Of a DNA stretch of 64,000 bases, positions 46,752 to 56,039 are shown piece after piece. Every line of letters begins with the position of its first letter. Position 1 is the stretch's first letter. The DNA is from Phenylobacterium sp. Root700 (GTDB lineage: Bacteria > Pseudomonadota > Alphaproteobacteria > Caulobacterales > Caulobacteraceae). The translations under genes and the position numbers were made by a program. The stretch is from the NCBI RefSeq assembly GCF_001429025.1, contig NZ_LMHT01000035.1, positions 171,584-235,583 of the forward strand. The letters run 5' to 3'. The notes beneath the pieces were generated by a model, which was not told where the DNA came from, did no database searches, and was given only the letters and a program-made list of their open reading frames with translations.

Positions 46752-47840
46752 ATGGTTCAGTCCGCACCCATTGTTGGAGCCGTTCGCGGCCGTGGCGCAA
46801 AGTCGAACCACACCGGCCGCTTTGAACGCCAGCAGCGCGAGGACTTCGACGACGGCTGGACCGAGCGCGATCCCCAGCCGCCGCGCATTGACGACACCCT
46901 CACCCCGCTGAAGTCGAAGACGATCATCAGCCACAACGACAGCCCCGATGTCGGCTTTTCGGCCTCGATCAATCCCTACATCGGCTGCAGCCATGGCTGC
47001 ATCTACTGCTACGCTCGCCCCGCCCACGCCTATATGGGCCTGTCGCCGGGGCTGGATTTCGAGAGCCAGCTGTTCTTCAAGCCCGACGCCGGCAAGCTGC
47101 TGGAGCGCGAACTGTCGGCGCCGCGCTACAAGCCGCAGTTCATCCACATCGGCGGCAACACCGATCCCTATCAGCCGCTGGAGCGGACGGCGCGGGTGAC
47201 GCGCCAGGTGCTGGAGGTGCTGGCGCGGTTCAATCACCCGTTCTCGGTCATCACCAAGTCGGCGCTGATCCTGCGCGACATCGACATCCTGGCCGACGCC
47301 GCCGCCAAGAACCTGTGCCGGGTGGCGATTTCGGTGACGACGCTGGATCGCAAGCTGGCCCGCAGCATGGAGCCCCGCGCCGCCACGCCCGAGCGCCGGA
47401 TCGGCGCGATCAAGGCGCTATCGGACGCCGGCGTGCCGGTGATCGTGATGTTCGCCCCGGCCATTCCCGGGCTGAACGATCATGAGATGGAGGCGGTGCT
47501 CGAACGCGCCGCCCAGGCCGGGGCCCAAGGCGCGGGCTATGTGGCGCTGCGCCTGCCGCGCGAGATCAAGGACCTGTTCCGCGAATGGCTGGCCAGCGAC
47601 CATCCTGACCGAGCCAGCCGGGTCATGTCGCTGGTGCGCCAGATGCGCGGCGGGCTCGACTACGACGCCGAATGGAGCAAGCGGATGAAGGGCGAAGGCC
47701 CGATCGCCGAGCTTATGTCCCAGCGCTTCCAGGCGGCCAAGAAGCGCTATGGCCTGAACGCCCGCTATGACGGCCTGGACCTGTCGCTGTTCAAGGTCCC
47801 GCCCAAGGCTGGCGATCAGGGCGACCTGTTCGGGGGGTAA
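46752..47840 (+). CDS. PA0069-family radical SAM protein
   Basis: The 362-residue protein has the radical-SAM cluster GCSHGCIYCYARPAHAYMGL with CxxxCxxC-type spacing (C-S-H-G-C-I-Y-C), then HIGGNTDPYQPLERTARVTR and ITKSALILRDIDILADAAAK, as in the PA0069 group related to spore photoproduct lyase-like repair proteins. Reaction unknown. It diverges from the PhyH gene, 144 bp away. No strong Shine-Dalgarno is visible before the ATG. Confidence 0.88.
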   Translation: MVQSAPIVGAVRGRGAKSNHTGRFERQQREDFDDGWTERDPQPPRIDDTLTPLKSKTIISHNDSPDVGFSASINPYIGCSHGCIYCYARPAHAYMGLSPGLDFESQLFFKPDAGKLLERELSAPRYKPQFIHIGGNTDPYQPLERTARVTRQVLEVLARFNHPFSVITKSALILRDIDILADAAAKNLCRVAISVTTLDRKLARSMEPRAATPERRIGAIKALSDAGVPVIVMFAPAIPGLNDHEMEAVLERAAQAGAQGAGYVALRLPREIKDLFREWLASDHPDRASRVMSLVRQMRGGLDYDAEWSKRMKGEGPIAELMSQRFQAAKKRYGLNARYDGLDLSLFKVPPKAGDQGDLFGG

Positions 47841-47892
47841 GCCCCTCCCCTTGAGGCCACCATGACGACCAATGGGGAGGGGAATTACGCCG

Positions 47893-49182
47893 CTAGCGGC
47901 TGAACACGCCCACCAGTTCGACGTGCGGCGACCAGAGGAACTGGTCGACCGGAAGCAGCTTGTCGAGAGTGAAACCCGCGTCGATCAGAATGCGGGCGTC
48001 GCGGACGAAGGTCGCCGGATTGCAGGACACCGCGATGGCGCGGGCGACCTTGGACCGGGCGATCTCGGTGCACTGTTCGTAAGCGCCGGCGCGCGGCGGG
48101 TCGAAGACGACCGTGTCGATGCGCTTCATCTCCTCGGCCAGCAGCGGCCGGCGGGTCAGGTCGCGGGCCTCGGCCACCACGCCGTGCAAGCCTGGCGCGC
48201 TGGCCAGGGCGGCGCTGAGCGCCCGGATCGCAGGCGCCTCGCCGTCCAGCGCCAGCACCGGCGCGATCTTGGCCAGCCTGAAGGTGAAGGTTCCCGATCC
48301 GCAGAACAGGTCGGCGATGCGCTCGGCCCCGGACGCGGCCTCCGCCGCCATCTGCGCCATCGCGACCTCGGCCTCGGGTACGGCCTGCAGGAAGCCCCCG
48401 GCCGGCAGGGCGACGGTGGCCTCCCCCAGCCGCACAACGGGCTGCCTGGCCAGATAGGCCATCTCGCCATCGAGCGTGACGCGGGCGAAATCGGCCTCGC
48501 CGGCGATCTCCGCCAACCGCATCCGGGCGTCGGCCGACAGGCCGCCGCTCTTGCGCTCGACGCCGCTGATGTCGACGTCGATCCCGGTGTCGGTGACCGT
48601 CACATGCAGGGTCGGCGCGGATTTCGAATGTTCGAACAGCGGCACGGCCAGCCGGCGCAGCGCCGGCAAGGCGGCCACCAGCCGCGGATCGGCGATGGTG
48701 CAGGCGGTGATGTCGATGACATCCCAGGACTTGCGGCCCTTGAAGCCCAGGCGCGCGGCGTCCTTGCGACCCGGCCGGGCGTGCAACGACACCCGGCGAC
48801 GGCTGCCGGGCGAGGCGGCGAAGGCCGGCAGGACCTCCGTCTCGATCCGCTCGCGCGCCAGGGTGCGGACCAGGCGGTCGACCTTCCAGGCCAGATAAGC
48901 GCTGTGCTCCCAATGTTGCAGGGCGCAGCCGCCGCAGACGCCGAAGTGCGGACAGGGCGGGACGACGCGCTGCGGGCTGGCTTCCAGCACCGCCTCGAGT
49001 TCGCGGCGCTCGCCGCCAGCCGCCAGACGCACCCGCTCGCCCGGCAGGGTGAAGGGCGCATACAGCGGTCCCGCCGCAATGCCGTCGCCTTCGCCTCCTA
49101 CAGCCTCGATGACCACCTCCACAGAGGGGCTTACCGCCGTTTCGGCAGGACGGGCCCTGTTCGGCCGCCGGGAACTTCGCAT
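47893..49182 (-). CDS. RNA m5U methyltransferase (RlmD/TrmA class)
   Basis: The 429-residue enzyme has an N-terminal TRAM domain (VVIEAVGGEGDGIAAGPLY), a 4Fe-4S-like cysteine set in CPHFGVCGGCALQHW, the SAM site RIADLFCGSGTFTFRLAKIA, and the m5U catalytic segment VFDPPRAGAYEQ and AIAVSCNPATFVRD with the nucleophilic Cys. It methylates C5 of uridine in 23S rRNA or tRNA. Which target (RlmC, RlmD or TrmA type) cannot be fixed; the TRAM plus cluster favours the RlmD group. Confidence 0.9.
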   Translation of the reverse strand: MRSSRRPNRARPAETAVSPSVEVVIEAVGGEGDGIAAGPLYAPFTLPGERVRLAAGGERRELEAVLEASPQRVVPPCPHFGVCGGCALQHWEHSAYLAWKVDRLVRTLARERIETEVLPAFAASPGSRRRVSLHARPGRKDAARLGFKGRKSWDVIDITACTIADPRLVAALPALRRLAVPLFEHSKSAPTLHVTVTDTGIDVDISGVERKSGGLSADARMRLAEIAGEADFARVTLDGEMAYLARQPVVRLGEATVALPAGGFLQAVPEAEVAMAQMAAEAASGAERIADLFCGSGTFTFRLAKIAPVLALDGEAPAIRALSAALASAPGLHGVVAEARDLTRRPLLAEEMKRIDTVVFDPPRAGAYEQCTEIARSKVARAIAVSCNPATFVRDARILIDAGFTLDKLLPVDQFLWSPHVELVGVFSR

Positions 49183-49353
49183 GCTCTAGCTCGTTTTCGC
49201 ATTCCTGCGCCCCAAAAGCCCAAGTGGGCCAAGGCGCAACGTCACATGAACGAAGATGAACGACCCGCTCAAGCAGCGTTCAGATTCGATCAGTCATTCT
49301 CTCTACAGCAGGTGGAGCTCCGGCGCCGCCCTGCGAAATTCTGGAGTCATTCG

Positions 49354-49779
49354 ATGAAACGCGCCCTTACCTTCACCGCCGTCGCGGCCATCGCGGCTTC
49401 CACCTTCGTTGTCCCCACCTTCGCCTCGGCCCAGGGCCGCAGCTATGGCTCCGGCGACGTCTGCCGCGAGCAGCAACGCCGCTCGGCCAACAAGGGCACC
49501 GTGATCGGCGGCCTGTCGGGCGCTCTGCTGGGCGGCGCGGTCGCCGGCAACGGCGCCAAGACCGAAGGCGCGGTGCTGGGCGGCGTAGTCGGCGCGGTCG
49601 CCGGCCATGAAATCGCCAAGCGCAACGTTCAGTGCAGTTCCTATCCGAAGCGGGTGTCGCGCAGTTCCTACCAGCGCAACAACTGCCGCTGGGTCCAAGA
49701 GTATTCCGGCAACCGTAATCACAGTTTCGAAGTTTGCCGTGGGCGCGATGGCGTCTGGCGGCCGAGCGGACGGGCCTAA
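49354..49779 (+). CDS. Glycine-zipper 2TM protein, copy 1
   Basis: The 141-residue secreted protein has a signal peptide (MKRALTFTAVAAIAASTFVV, cleaved near FASAQ) and a glycine-zipper region (GTVIGGLSGALLGGAVAGNG, then GAVLGGVVGAVAGHEIAKRN). It ends in a cysteine-containing, basic domain (SSYQRNNCRWVQEYSGNRNH). Such proteins insert or oligomerise in the envelope (SlyB/Rick-type). It lies 42 bp upstream of a second member, so they are a tandem pair. GGAG lies 11 nt before the ATG. Confidence 0.82.
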   Translation: MKRALTFTAVAAIAASTFVVPTFASAQGRSYGSGDVCREQQRRSANKGTVIGGLSGALLGGAVAGNGAKTEGAVLGGVVGAVAGHEIAKRNVQCSSYPKRVSRSSYQRNNCRWVQEYSGNRNHSFEVCRGRDGVWRPSGRA

Positions 49780-49821
49780 GCCCGCTTTCGCATCACTCAT
49801 CCCAACAGGGGGACTAAAGAC

Positions 49822-50424
49822 ATGAACTTCCGTTCGACCTTCGCCAAAGGCGCCCTCGCAAGCGTGGCCGGCGTCATGGCCCTGGGCGCCGCGGTCTCGG
49901 TTCCGACCTTCGCCGCGGCCCAATCGGCCGGCTATTATGGCAACAGCGGCAACACCTACTACGACCCCTGCCGTCGGGACTCGACCAACCGCGGCACGGT
50001 AGGCGCTCTGCTGGGCGGCGCGCTCGGCGCAGCCATCGGCTCCAACGCCGCGGCGCGTAACGCCCGCACCGAAGGCGCCCTGCTCGGCGGCGCGCTCGGC
50101 GCGCTCGGCGGCGCGGCGGTCGGCAACCGCTCGGCGGCCTGCAACGGCGGCTATCGCGCGCCGCAGACCGGCTATTACAACAACGGCTCGACCACCTACG
50201 GTCAGCGCCAGCGCTATGACGACGGCTACTACGCCCAGTCGAACCAGTATCGCCCCGAACCTTATTATCGCGGCGACAGCTACAACGTGACCAACCAGGC
50301 GCCCGCCGCCGCCGACGGCTGCACCCTGGCTGAAAGCCCAATCTACCTGCCCGACGGCCGCACGCAGAAACGCTTCGTCCGCGTCTGCCCCGACACCAAC
50401 GGCAACTATCAGGTCGTCGACTAA
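49822..50424 (+). CDS. Glycine-zipper 2TM protein, copy 2
   Basis: The 200-residue protein shares signal peptide, zipper (GALLGGALGAAIGSNAAARN, then GALLGGALGALGGAAVGNRS) and C-terminal cysteine features with the preceding gene, and adds a Tyr/Asn/Gly-rich segment (GYYNNGSTTYGQRQRYDDGY). GGGGGAC precedes the start by 8 nt. The shared layout suggests tandem duplication with divergence. Likely envelope protein. Confidence 0.82.
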   Translation: MNFRSTFAKGALASVAGVMALGAAVSVPTFAAAQSAGYYGNSGNTYYDPCRRDSTNRGTVGALLGGALGAAIGSNAAARNARTEGALLGGALGALGGAAVGNRSAACNGGYRAPQTGYYNNGSTTYGQRQRYDDGYYAQSNQYRPEPYYRGDSYNVTNQAPAAADGCTLAESPIYLPDGRTQKRFVRVCPDTNGNYQVVD

Positions 50425-50450
50425 GCGCGACGCTGCAGAGCGATCTCGAA

Positions 50451-50480
50451 AGCCGTCCGCCTCACCGCGGGCGGCTTTTT
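50451..50480 (+). terminator. Rho-independent terminator after the glycine-zipper pair
   Basis: AGCCGTCCGC-CTCACC-GCGGGCGGCT is a 10-bp stem with one G-T pair followed by TTTT. It lies 26 bp after the second glycine-zipper gene and just before the convergent tlyA stop. Confidence 0.85.
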
Positions 50481-50485
50481 CGTGA

Positions 50486-51217
50486 TCAGGCCTTCTGGGC
50501 CCAGAGCAGGTACTCGTGATTGCCGTCGCCGCCCGAGATCGGGCTGTCGCTGGTGGCGCGCACGAGCCAGCCTGAGACGGTCAGGAAGGCCGACACCTCT
50601 TCCAGGGCCCTGCCCCGCGCGGCCTCGTCCTTGACCAGGCCGCCCTTGCCCACCTGGTCGGGGCCGACCTCGAACTGGGGTTTCACCAGGGCGACCAAAT
50701 CGGCGCCCCGGGCGGCCAGGGCCAAGCCGACCGGCAAGGCCTTGGCCAGGCCGATAAAGCTGACATCCGTGACGATCAGGTCCGGCGCCATCGGGATGAG
50801 CGCCGGCGTCAGATTGCGCGCGTCGACGCCTTCCAGGCTCACCACGCGCGGATCGCCGGCCAATTTTGGGTGCAACTGCCCACGCCCGACGTCCACCGCA
50901 TAGACCCGGGCCGCGCCGTGCAGCAGGCAGACCTCGGTGAAGCCGCCGGTGGAGGAGCCGATATCGAGCACCGTCCGCCCCTCGACCTGCACCGGCCACA
51001 CGCCCAGCGCATGAACTAGCTTCAGGGCGCCGCGCCCCACATAGGGATGGGCGGCGACGGCCTGGATGACCGCCGCCTCCTCGATCAGTTCGGAGACCTT
51101 GGCGATGGCCTTGCCGCCCGCGGTGACGCCGCCGGCCTCGATCGCCGCGCGGGCCTTGGCGCGGCTGTCGAACAGGCCCCGTTCGACCAGGACGACATCC
51201 GCGCGTTTTCGGCCCAC
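50486..51217 (-). CDS. tlyA: TlyA-family rRNA 2'-O-methyltransferase
   Basis: The 243-residue protein pairs an N-terminal S4 RNA-binding domain (ADVVLVERGLFDSRAKARAA, TAGGKAIAKVSELI) with an FtsJ-type methyltransferase (TVLDIGSSTGGFTEVCLLHG, YAVDVGRGQLHPKL). TlyA methylates ribose in 16S and 23S rRNA in mycobacteria; the 'hemolysin' name is historical. The gene lies 15 bp downstream of the acyl-CoA ligase on the same strand. Confidence 0.9.
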   Translation of the reverse strand: MGRKRADVVLVERGLFDSRAKARAAIEAGGVTAGGKAIAKVSELIEEAAVIQAVAAHPYVGRGALKLVHALGVWPVQVEGRTVLDIGSSTGGFTEVCLLHGAARVYAVDVGRGQLHPKLAGDPRVVSLEGVDARNLTPALIPMAPDLIVTDVSFIGLAKALPVGLALAARGADLVALVKPQFEVGPDQVGKGGLVKDEAARGRALEEVSAFLTVSGWLVRATSDSPISGGDGNHEYLLWAQKA

Positions 51218-51232
51218 TCGTGCTTCAGGCCC

Positions 51233-52987
51233 TTAGGCCTGCTCCTCCTCGAACAGCTTCTTCAGTTCGTTCTTCAAGATCTTGCCATTGGCGTTGCGGG
51301 GCAAGGTCTCGTGCCAGAACTTCACCTTCACCGGCACCTTGAAGGCGGCCAGATGCTGGGCGACGTGAGCGCGGATCTCTTCCTCGGTGGCCAAGGCGCC
51401 GGGCTTCAGGGTCACCACGGCGGCCGGCTCTTCGCCCAGCGTGCGGTGCGGAATGCCGACGATCGCGGCGTCCATCACCGCCGGGTGGTCGTAAATGACG
51501 TTCTCGACCTCGATGCAGTAGATGTTCTCGCCGCCGCGGATCAGCATGTCCTTGGCCCGGTCGATGATGAAGCAGAAGCCCTCCTCATCCACGCGCGCCA
51601 GGTCGCCGGTGCGAACCCAGCCGTCGACAAAGGTCTGGGCGGTCGCCTCGGGCTTGTTCCAGTAACCCTTCACGACCTGCGGGCCGCGCGCCCACAGTTC
51701 GCCCACCACGTTGGGGGCCAGCACCGTGACGCCATCGGCCGGATCGCGGATTTCCAGGTCGCTGACCGGAACCGCCGGGCCGCAGCTGTCGGGGCGGTTG
51801 GCGTAGTCTTCCGCGCCATGCGTGGTCACGGTGGCGCAGGTCTCGGTCATGCCCCAGCCGTTGCCGGGCGCGGACTTCGGGAAGGTTTCCTTGATCTTGC
51901 GCACCAGTTCCGGGGCCGAGGGAGCGCCCCCGTACGAAACCGATTCCAGCGACGACAGGTCGTAATCGGCCCGGGCCGGATGCTCGATCAGCTGCCAGGC
52001 GATGGTCGGCACGCCGCCGGCCTGCTGGATCTTCTCGCGCTCGATCACCTCGAAGGCGCGGATCACGTCCCACTTGTGCAGCATCACCAGCTTGGCGCCG
52101 CCGGCCAGCGACGGGTTCAGCACGGCCATGCAGCCGGTGACGTGGAAGAACGGGATGGAGATCAGCGACGAGCGCTGCGGCGCGGCCGGATCCGGCTGGG
52201 GGGGAGCTTCGCCGCGGCGCAGGAACGCGCGCGCGCCGCCGACAGCGCCGGCCATGATGTTGGAGTTCACCGCCCGCTGGGTGGCCAGCGCGCCCTTGGG
52301 CTTTCCGGTCGTGCCCGAGGTGTAGAAGATCGTCGCGTCGTCGTCGGGCAGGATCTCGACGCTCGGCAGGGCCTGGTCAGGCAGCTTGCCCCAGTCGCTC
52401 GCCGCGCCCAGCACGCTCTCGATGGTGATGACCAGCGGGTGGGCGATCTCCTCACGCGCGCGGCTGACATAGGCGCGGACAAGGTCGGGGCAGTTGGGCA
52501 GGTGCTCGGTCAGGCGCTCATAACGCTCGGCGTCCATGATCACGACCTTGGCGCCCGAATCGGTCAGGCCGTATTCCAGCTCCGGGCCGGTCCACCAGGC
52601 GTTCAGCGGGGTGACGATCGCGCCCAGCGAGGCCGCGGCGTAGAAGGCCACCGGCCATTCCGGCAGGTTGCGCATGATCAGGGCGACCCGGTCGCCCTTC
52701 CCAACGCCATCGGCCGCCAGTTGGGCGGCGAAGGCGGCGACCGCCCGGTAGAAGCCCTCGAAGGTGACGCGCTCGTCCTCATAGACCAGGAAGACCCGCT
52801 CGCCGTGGGTGCGGCCCAGTTCGACGACCGCGCGCAGCGATGGTGGCAGGAATTTCCAGGTGCGGGTCGGCACACCGTTGATGACAACGGTCTCCATCTC
52901 GGCCGGGGTCCCCGGCGATGTGATCATCGCATGGGCCTGGGCGATGGACATTGCGGGCCAACCGGCGGGCAGCACAGCCTCGGACAT
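51233..52987 (-). CDS. Acyl-CoA synthetase (AMP-forming)
   Basis: The 584-residue ANL-superfamily enzyme activates a carboxylate with ATP and CoA. Motifs: the P-loop TIFYTSGTTGKPKGALATQR, GWGMTETCATV, the adenylation block WVRTGDLARVDEEGFCFIID and the C-terminal hinge and acyl Lys in LPRNANGKILKNELKK. It resembles long- or medium-chain fatty acid ligases. It forms an operon with tlyA; there is no functional link to rRNA methylation, so cotranscription may be incidental. Confidence 0.92.
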   Translation of the reverse strand: MSEAVLPAGWPAMSIAQAHAMITSPGTPAEMETVVINGVPTRTWKFLPPSLRAVVELGRTHGERVFLVYEDERVTFEGFYRAVAAFAAQLAADGVGKGDRVALIMRNLPEWPVAFYAAASLGAIVTPLNAWWTGPELEYGLTDSGAKVVIMDAERYERLTEHLPNCPDLVRAYVSRAREEIAHPLVITIESVLGAASDWGKLPDQALPSVEILPDDDATIFYTSGTTGKPKGALATQRAVNSNIMAGAVGGARAFLRRGEAPPQPDPAAPQRSSLISIPFFHVTGCMAVLNPSLAGGAKLVMLHKWDVIRAFEVIEREKIQQAGGVPTIAWQLIEHPARADYDLSSLESVSYGGAPSAPELVRKIKETFPKSAPGNGWGMTETCATVTTHGAEDYANRPDSCGPAVPVSDLEIRDPADGVTVLAPNVVGELWARGPQVVKGYWNKPEATAQTFVDGWVRTGDLARVDEEGFCFIIDRAKDMLIRGGENIYCIEVENVIYDHPAVMDAAIVGIPHRTLGEEPAAVVTLKPGALATEEEIRAHVAQHLAAFKVPVKVKFWHETLPRNANGKILKNELKKLFEEEQA

Positions 52988-53201
52988 GGGCGGGTTCTCC
53001 TAATGCTCGCACGGGCATTCACGCGCCCGCATCGTCGTAGGTGAACAAGCATAACCTAGCGTCATAGGCAAACAGACGTTTGACGCTACGTGAGGGTCGC
53101 CGCAAACGACCGCGTTATCGCCCCCGCCCCGCGCCGATATCGCCGGATTTTCCCCGGCGCCGCATGCCGCGAAGCTGCAGAGCGGGCGAAGCCCGCCCCG
53201 C

Positions 53202-55880
53202 CTAGACGACGGCCGAGAGCAACGAGAGCGCGTGTTCCAGCTTGGCTTTCGCAGCTTCCGATTCGGCCAGGCGCTCGCGGTTCTCCTCGACCACCTCTTC
53301 CTTCGCATTGGCGACGAAGGCCGGGTTGCCGAGCTTCTTGTTCACGTGTGCGATGTCGGAGGCGTGGCCGGCGATCTCCTTGGCCAGACGCGTGCGTTCG
53401 GCGGCCAGGTCGATGAACTGCGCGACCGGCAGGGCCAGGGTCGCGCCGTTGACCACGAACGGAATGGCGCCTTCCGGGGCTGTGGCCACGAACTGCAGCT
53501 CCGACACCCGCAGGGTCTGGGCGATAACCGCGGCGTTGGACTCGAACACCGCGCGCTGGGCGTCAGTGGCTTCGACAACCAGCAGCGGCGGGCGGGCCGA
53601 ATGCGGCACGTTCAGCTCGGCCTTCACCGAGCGGCCCTCGCTGACCGCGGCGATGATCAGACCGATCTCGGCGTCAGCTGCGACGTCAGCCAGGCTCTCG
53701 GCCAGGTCCGGCCAGCGAGCGGTGATCAGCATGCCTTCAGCGCGGGCGGCGCCGAGGTCGGAGGTCTGCGCCCACAGTTCCTCAGTGAGGAACGGCATGA
53801 CCGGGTGCAGCATCTTCAGGATCACGTCCAGCGCCCAGGCGGCGGTCGCCTGGGTCTCGGCCTTGGCGGCCTCGTCAGCGCCATTGAGGATCGGCTTGGC
53901 GAGCTCGACGTACCAGTCGCAGTAGGTGTTCCAGATGAAGCGGTAGAGGCCGGTGGCGACATCGTCGAAGGCGCAGGCGTCCAGCGCCTTGGTCATGGCC
54001 TGGGCGGTGCGCGCGGTCTCGCCGACGATCCAGCGGTTCAGCGTGTTCTTGACCTGGGCCGGATCGAAGCCTTCGGCGCGTGCGCAGCCGTTCATCTCGG
54101 TGAAGCGCGTGGCGTTCCACAGCTTCGTGCCGAAATTCCGATAACCTTCAATTCGCTGCGTCGAAAGTTTAATGTCCCGCGCCTGGCCTGACATGGCCGT
54201 CAGCGTGAAACGCAGGGCGTCGGCGCCGTACTGGTCGACCAGTTCCAGCGGGTCCATGACATTGCCTTTGGACTTGGACATCTTCGCGCCCTTGGCGTCG
54301 CGCACCAGGGCGTTGATGAAGACGCGGTCGAAGGGAACGTCGTCCATGAAGTGCAGGCCCATCATCATCATCCGGGCGACCCAGAAGAAGATGATGTCGA
54401 AGCCGGTGACCAGCGTGCTGGTCGGATAGAACCGCTCCACGTCGCTGGTCTTCTCCGGCCAGCCCATGGTCGAGAACGGCCAGAGCCCGGAGGAGAACCA
54501 GGTGTCGAGAACGTCCTCGTCCTGGCGCAGGGGTTCGTCGTGGCCGTAGTGCTCGCGCGCGGCGGCCTGGGCGGCCTCCTCGGTCTCCTCGACGAAGATC
54601 TTGCCGTCGGGGCCGTACCAGGCCGGAATCCGGTGCCCCCACCAGAGCTGGCGCGAGACGCACCACGGCTCGATGTTCCGCATCCACTCGAAGTAGGTCT
54701 TCTCCCAATGGCGGGGCTCGAAGACGGTGCGCCCCTCCTCCACCGCCTTGATGGCGGGCTGGGCCAAGGTCTTGGCGTCGACGTACCATTGGTCGGTCAG
54801 GTAGGGCTCGATGACCGAGCCGGACCGGTCGCCATGCGGGACGGCGTGGCGGGTCTTCTCGACCTCGCGCAGCAGGCCCAGTTCCTCGAAGGCGGCGATG
54901 ACCTTCTTGCGGGCGGCGAAGCGATCCAGGCCCTGATAGTCCTTGGGGCCGTTCTCGTTGATCCGCGCGTCATCCGTCAGGATGTTGATCATCGGCAGGT
55001 TGTTGCGCTTGCCGACCTGATAGTCGTTGAAGTCGTGGGCCGGGGTGATCTTCACCGCACCGGAGCCCTTTTCGGGATCGGCGTATTCGTCGGCGATGAT
55101 CGGGATCGGACGCCCGACGATCGGCAGGCGGACGCACTTGCCGATCAGGTGCTTGTAGCGCTCGTCGGTCGGGTGAACCGCGACGGCGGTGTCGCCCAGC
55201 ATGGTCTCAGGACGCGTGGTCGCGACGACGATCTCGCCGGTGCCGTCTTCCAGCGGATAGGCGAAGTGCCAATAGTGACCGTCGACCTCGCGCTGCTCGA
55301 CCTCGATGTCGGAGATGGCGGTCTGGAAGTGCGGGTCCCAGTTCACCAGGCGCTTGTCGCGATAGATCAACTTCTGCTTGTGGAGGGTGACGAACACCTT
55401 GCGGACCGCGGCCGACAGGCCCTCGTCCAGGGTGAAGCGCTCGCGGCTCCAGTCGCAGGACGCGCCGAGGCGGCGGAGCTGGTTGGTGATGGTTCCGCCG
55501 CTTTCGGCCTTCCATTCCCAGACCTTGGCGATGAAATCCTCGCGGCCCATGTCGCGGCGGCTGACGTTGCCGGCGGCGGCCAGCTGACGTTCGACCACCA
55601 TCTGGGTCGCGATGCCCGCGTGGTCGGTGCCCGGTAGCCACAGGGCGGCCTTGCCGCGCATGCGCTCAAACCGGATCAGCACGTCCTGCAGCGTGTTGTT
55701 CAGCGCATGCCCGATGTGCAGCGAACCGGTGACGTTCGGCGGCGGGATGACGATGGAGAACGGCTCGGCCGCGGGGTCGGAGGTCGGCGCGAACGCGCCC
55801 GAGGCCTCCCACATCGCGTACAGACGGGACTCGGCGGTTTTGGGATCGAAGTTTTTTTCAAGCATTTCGATGCGCTGCAT
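53202..55880 (-). CDS. valS: Valine-tRNA ligase
   Basis: The 892-residue class I synthetase charges tRNA-Val. HIGH motif: PPPNVTGSLHIGHALNNTLQ; KMSKS loop: GAKMSKSKGNVMDPLELVDQ; editing domain between, and a C-terminal coiled-coil arm (LAESEAAKAKLEHALSLLSA). I keep the first Met at 55880, with GGGAG 9 nt upstream; a Met five codons later is also possible. It follows popZ on the same strand with a 159-bp gap containing two palindromes. Confidence 0.97.
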   Translation of the reverse strand: MQRIEMLEKNFDPKTAESRLYAMWEASGAFAPTSDPAAEPFSIVIPPPNVTGSLHIGHALNNTLQDVLIRFERMRGKAALWLPGTDHAGIATQMVVERQLAAAGNVSRRDMGREDFIAKVWEWKAESGGTITNQLRRLGASCDWSRERFTLDEGLSAAVRKVFVTLHKQKLIYRDKRLVNWDPHFQTAISDIEVEQREVDGHYWHFAYPLEDGTGEIVVATTRPETMLGDTAVAVHPTDERYKHLIGKCVRLPIVGRPIPIIADEYADPEKGSGAVKITPAHDFNDYQVGKRNNLPMINILTDDARINENGPKDYQGLDRFAARKKVIAAFEELGLLREVEKTRHAVPHGDRSGSVIEPYLTDQWYVDAKTLAQPAIKAVEEGRTVFEPRHWEKTYFEWMRNIEPWCVSRQLWWGHRIPAWYGPDGKIFVEETEEAAQAAAREHYGHDEPLRQDEDVLDTWFSSGLWPFSTMGWPEKTSDVERFYPTSTLVTGFDIIFFWVARMMMMGLHFMDDVPFDRVFINALVRDAKGAKMSKSKGNVMDPLELVDQYGADALRFTLTAMSGQARDIKLSTQRIEGYRNFGTKLWNATRFTEMNGCARAEGFDPAQVKNTLNRWIVGETARTAQAMTKALDACAFDDVATGLYRFIWNTYCDWYVELAKPILNGADEAAKAETQATAAWALDVILKMLHPVMPFLTEELWAQTSDLGAARAEGMLITARWPDLAESLADVAADAEIGLIIAAVSEGRSVKAELNVPHSARPPLLVVEATDAQRAVFESNAAVIAQTLRVSELQFVATAPEGAIPFVVNGATLALPVAQFIDLAAERTRLAKEIAGHASDIAHVNKKLGNPAFVANAKEEVVEENRERLAESEAAKAKLEHALSLLSAVV

Positions 55881-55938
55881 ACATTTTCGCTCCCTCGCGT
55901 GGAAGCGCGATGAAGCGGTTGGCGATCAACATACGAAC

Positions 55939-56025
55939 GCTTTCGTCCCGACGGAGCCGGGACGAAAGCTCGTTGAGCTGTGTTTTGAGGCTTGAACGAT
56001 CCTCCCGGCCTGCGCCGGGATGGCC
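55939..56025. repeat. Paired hairpins between popZ and valS
   Basis: A perfect 11-bp stem, GCTTTCGTCCC and GGGACGAAAGC with a 9-nt loop, lies at 55939-55969. A second REP-like palindrome, CCCGGCCTGCGCCGGGAT, lies around 56007-56024. Both are upstream of the valS start. There is no T-run, so they are not classical terminators. Confidence 0.55.
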
Positions 56026-56039
56026 GCTAACCTTAACGC

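Noticed and set aside
47872..49353. Plus-strand extension running into the first glycine-zipper gene
   Set aside because: Homology and signal peptide begin at 49354; upstream part is the antisense of the RNA methyltransferase.
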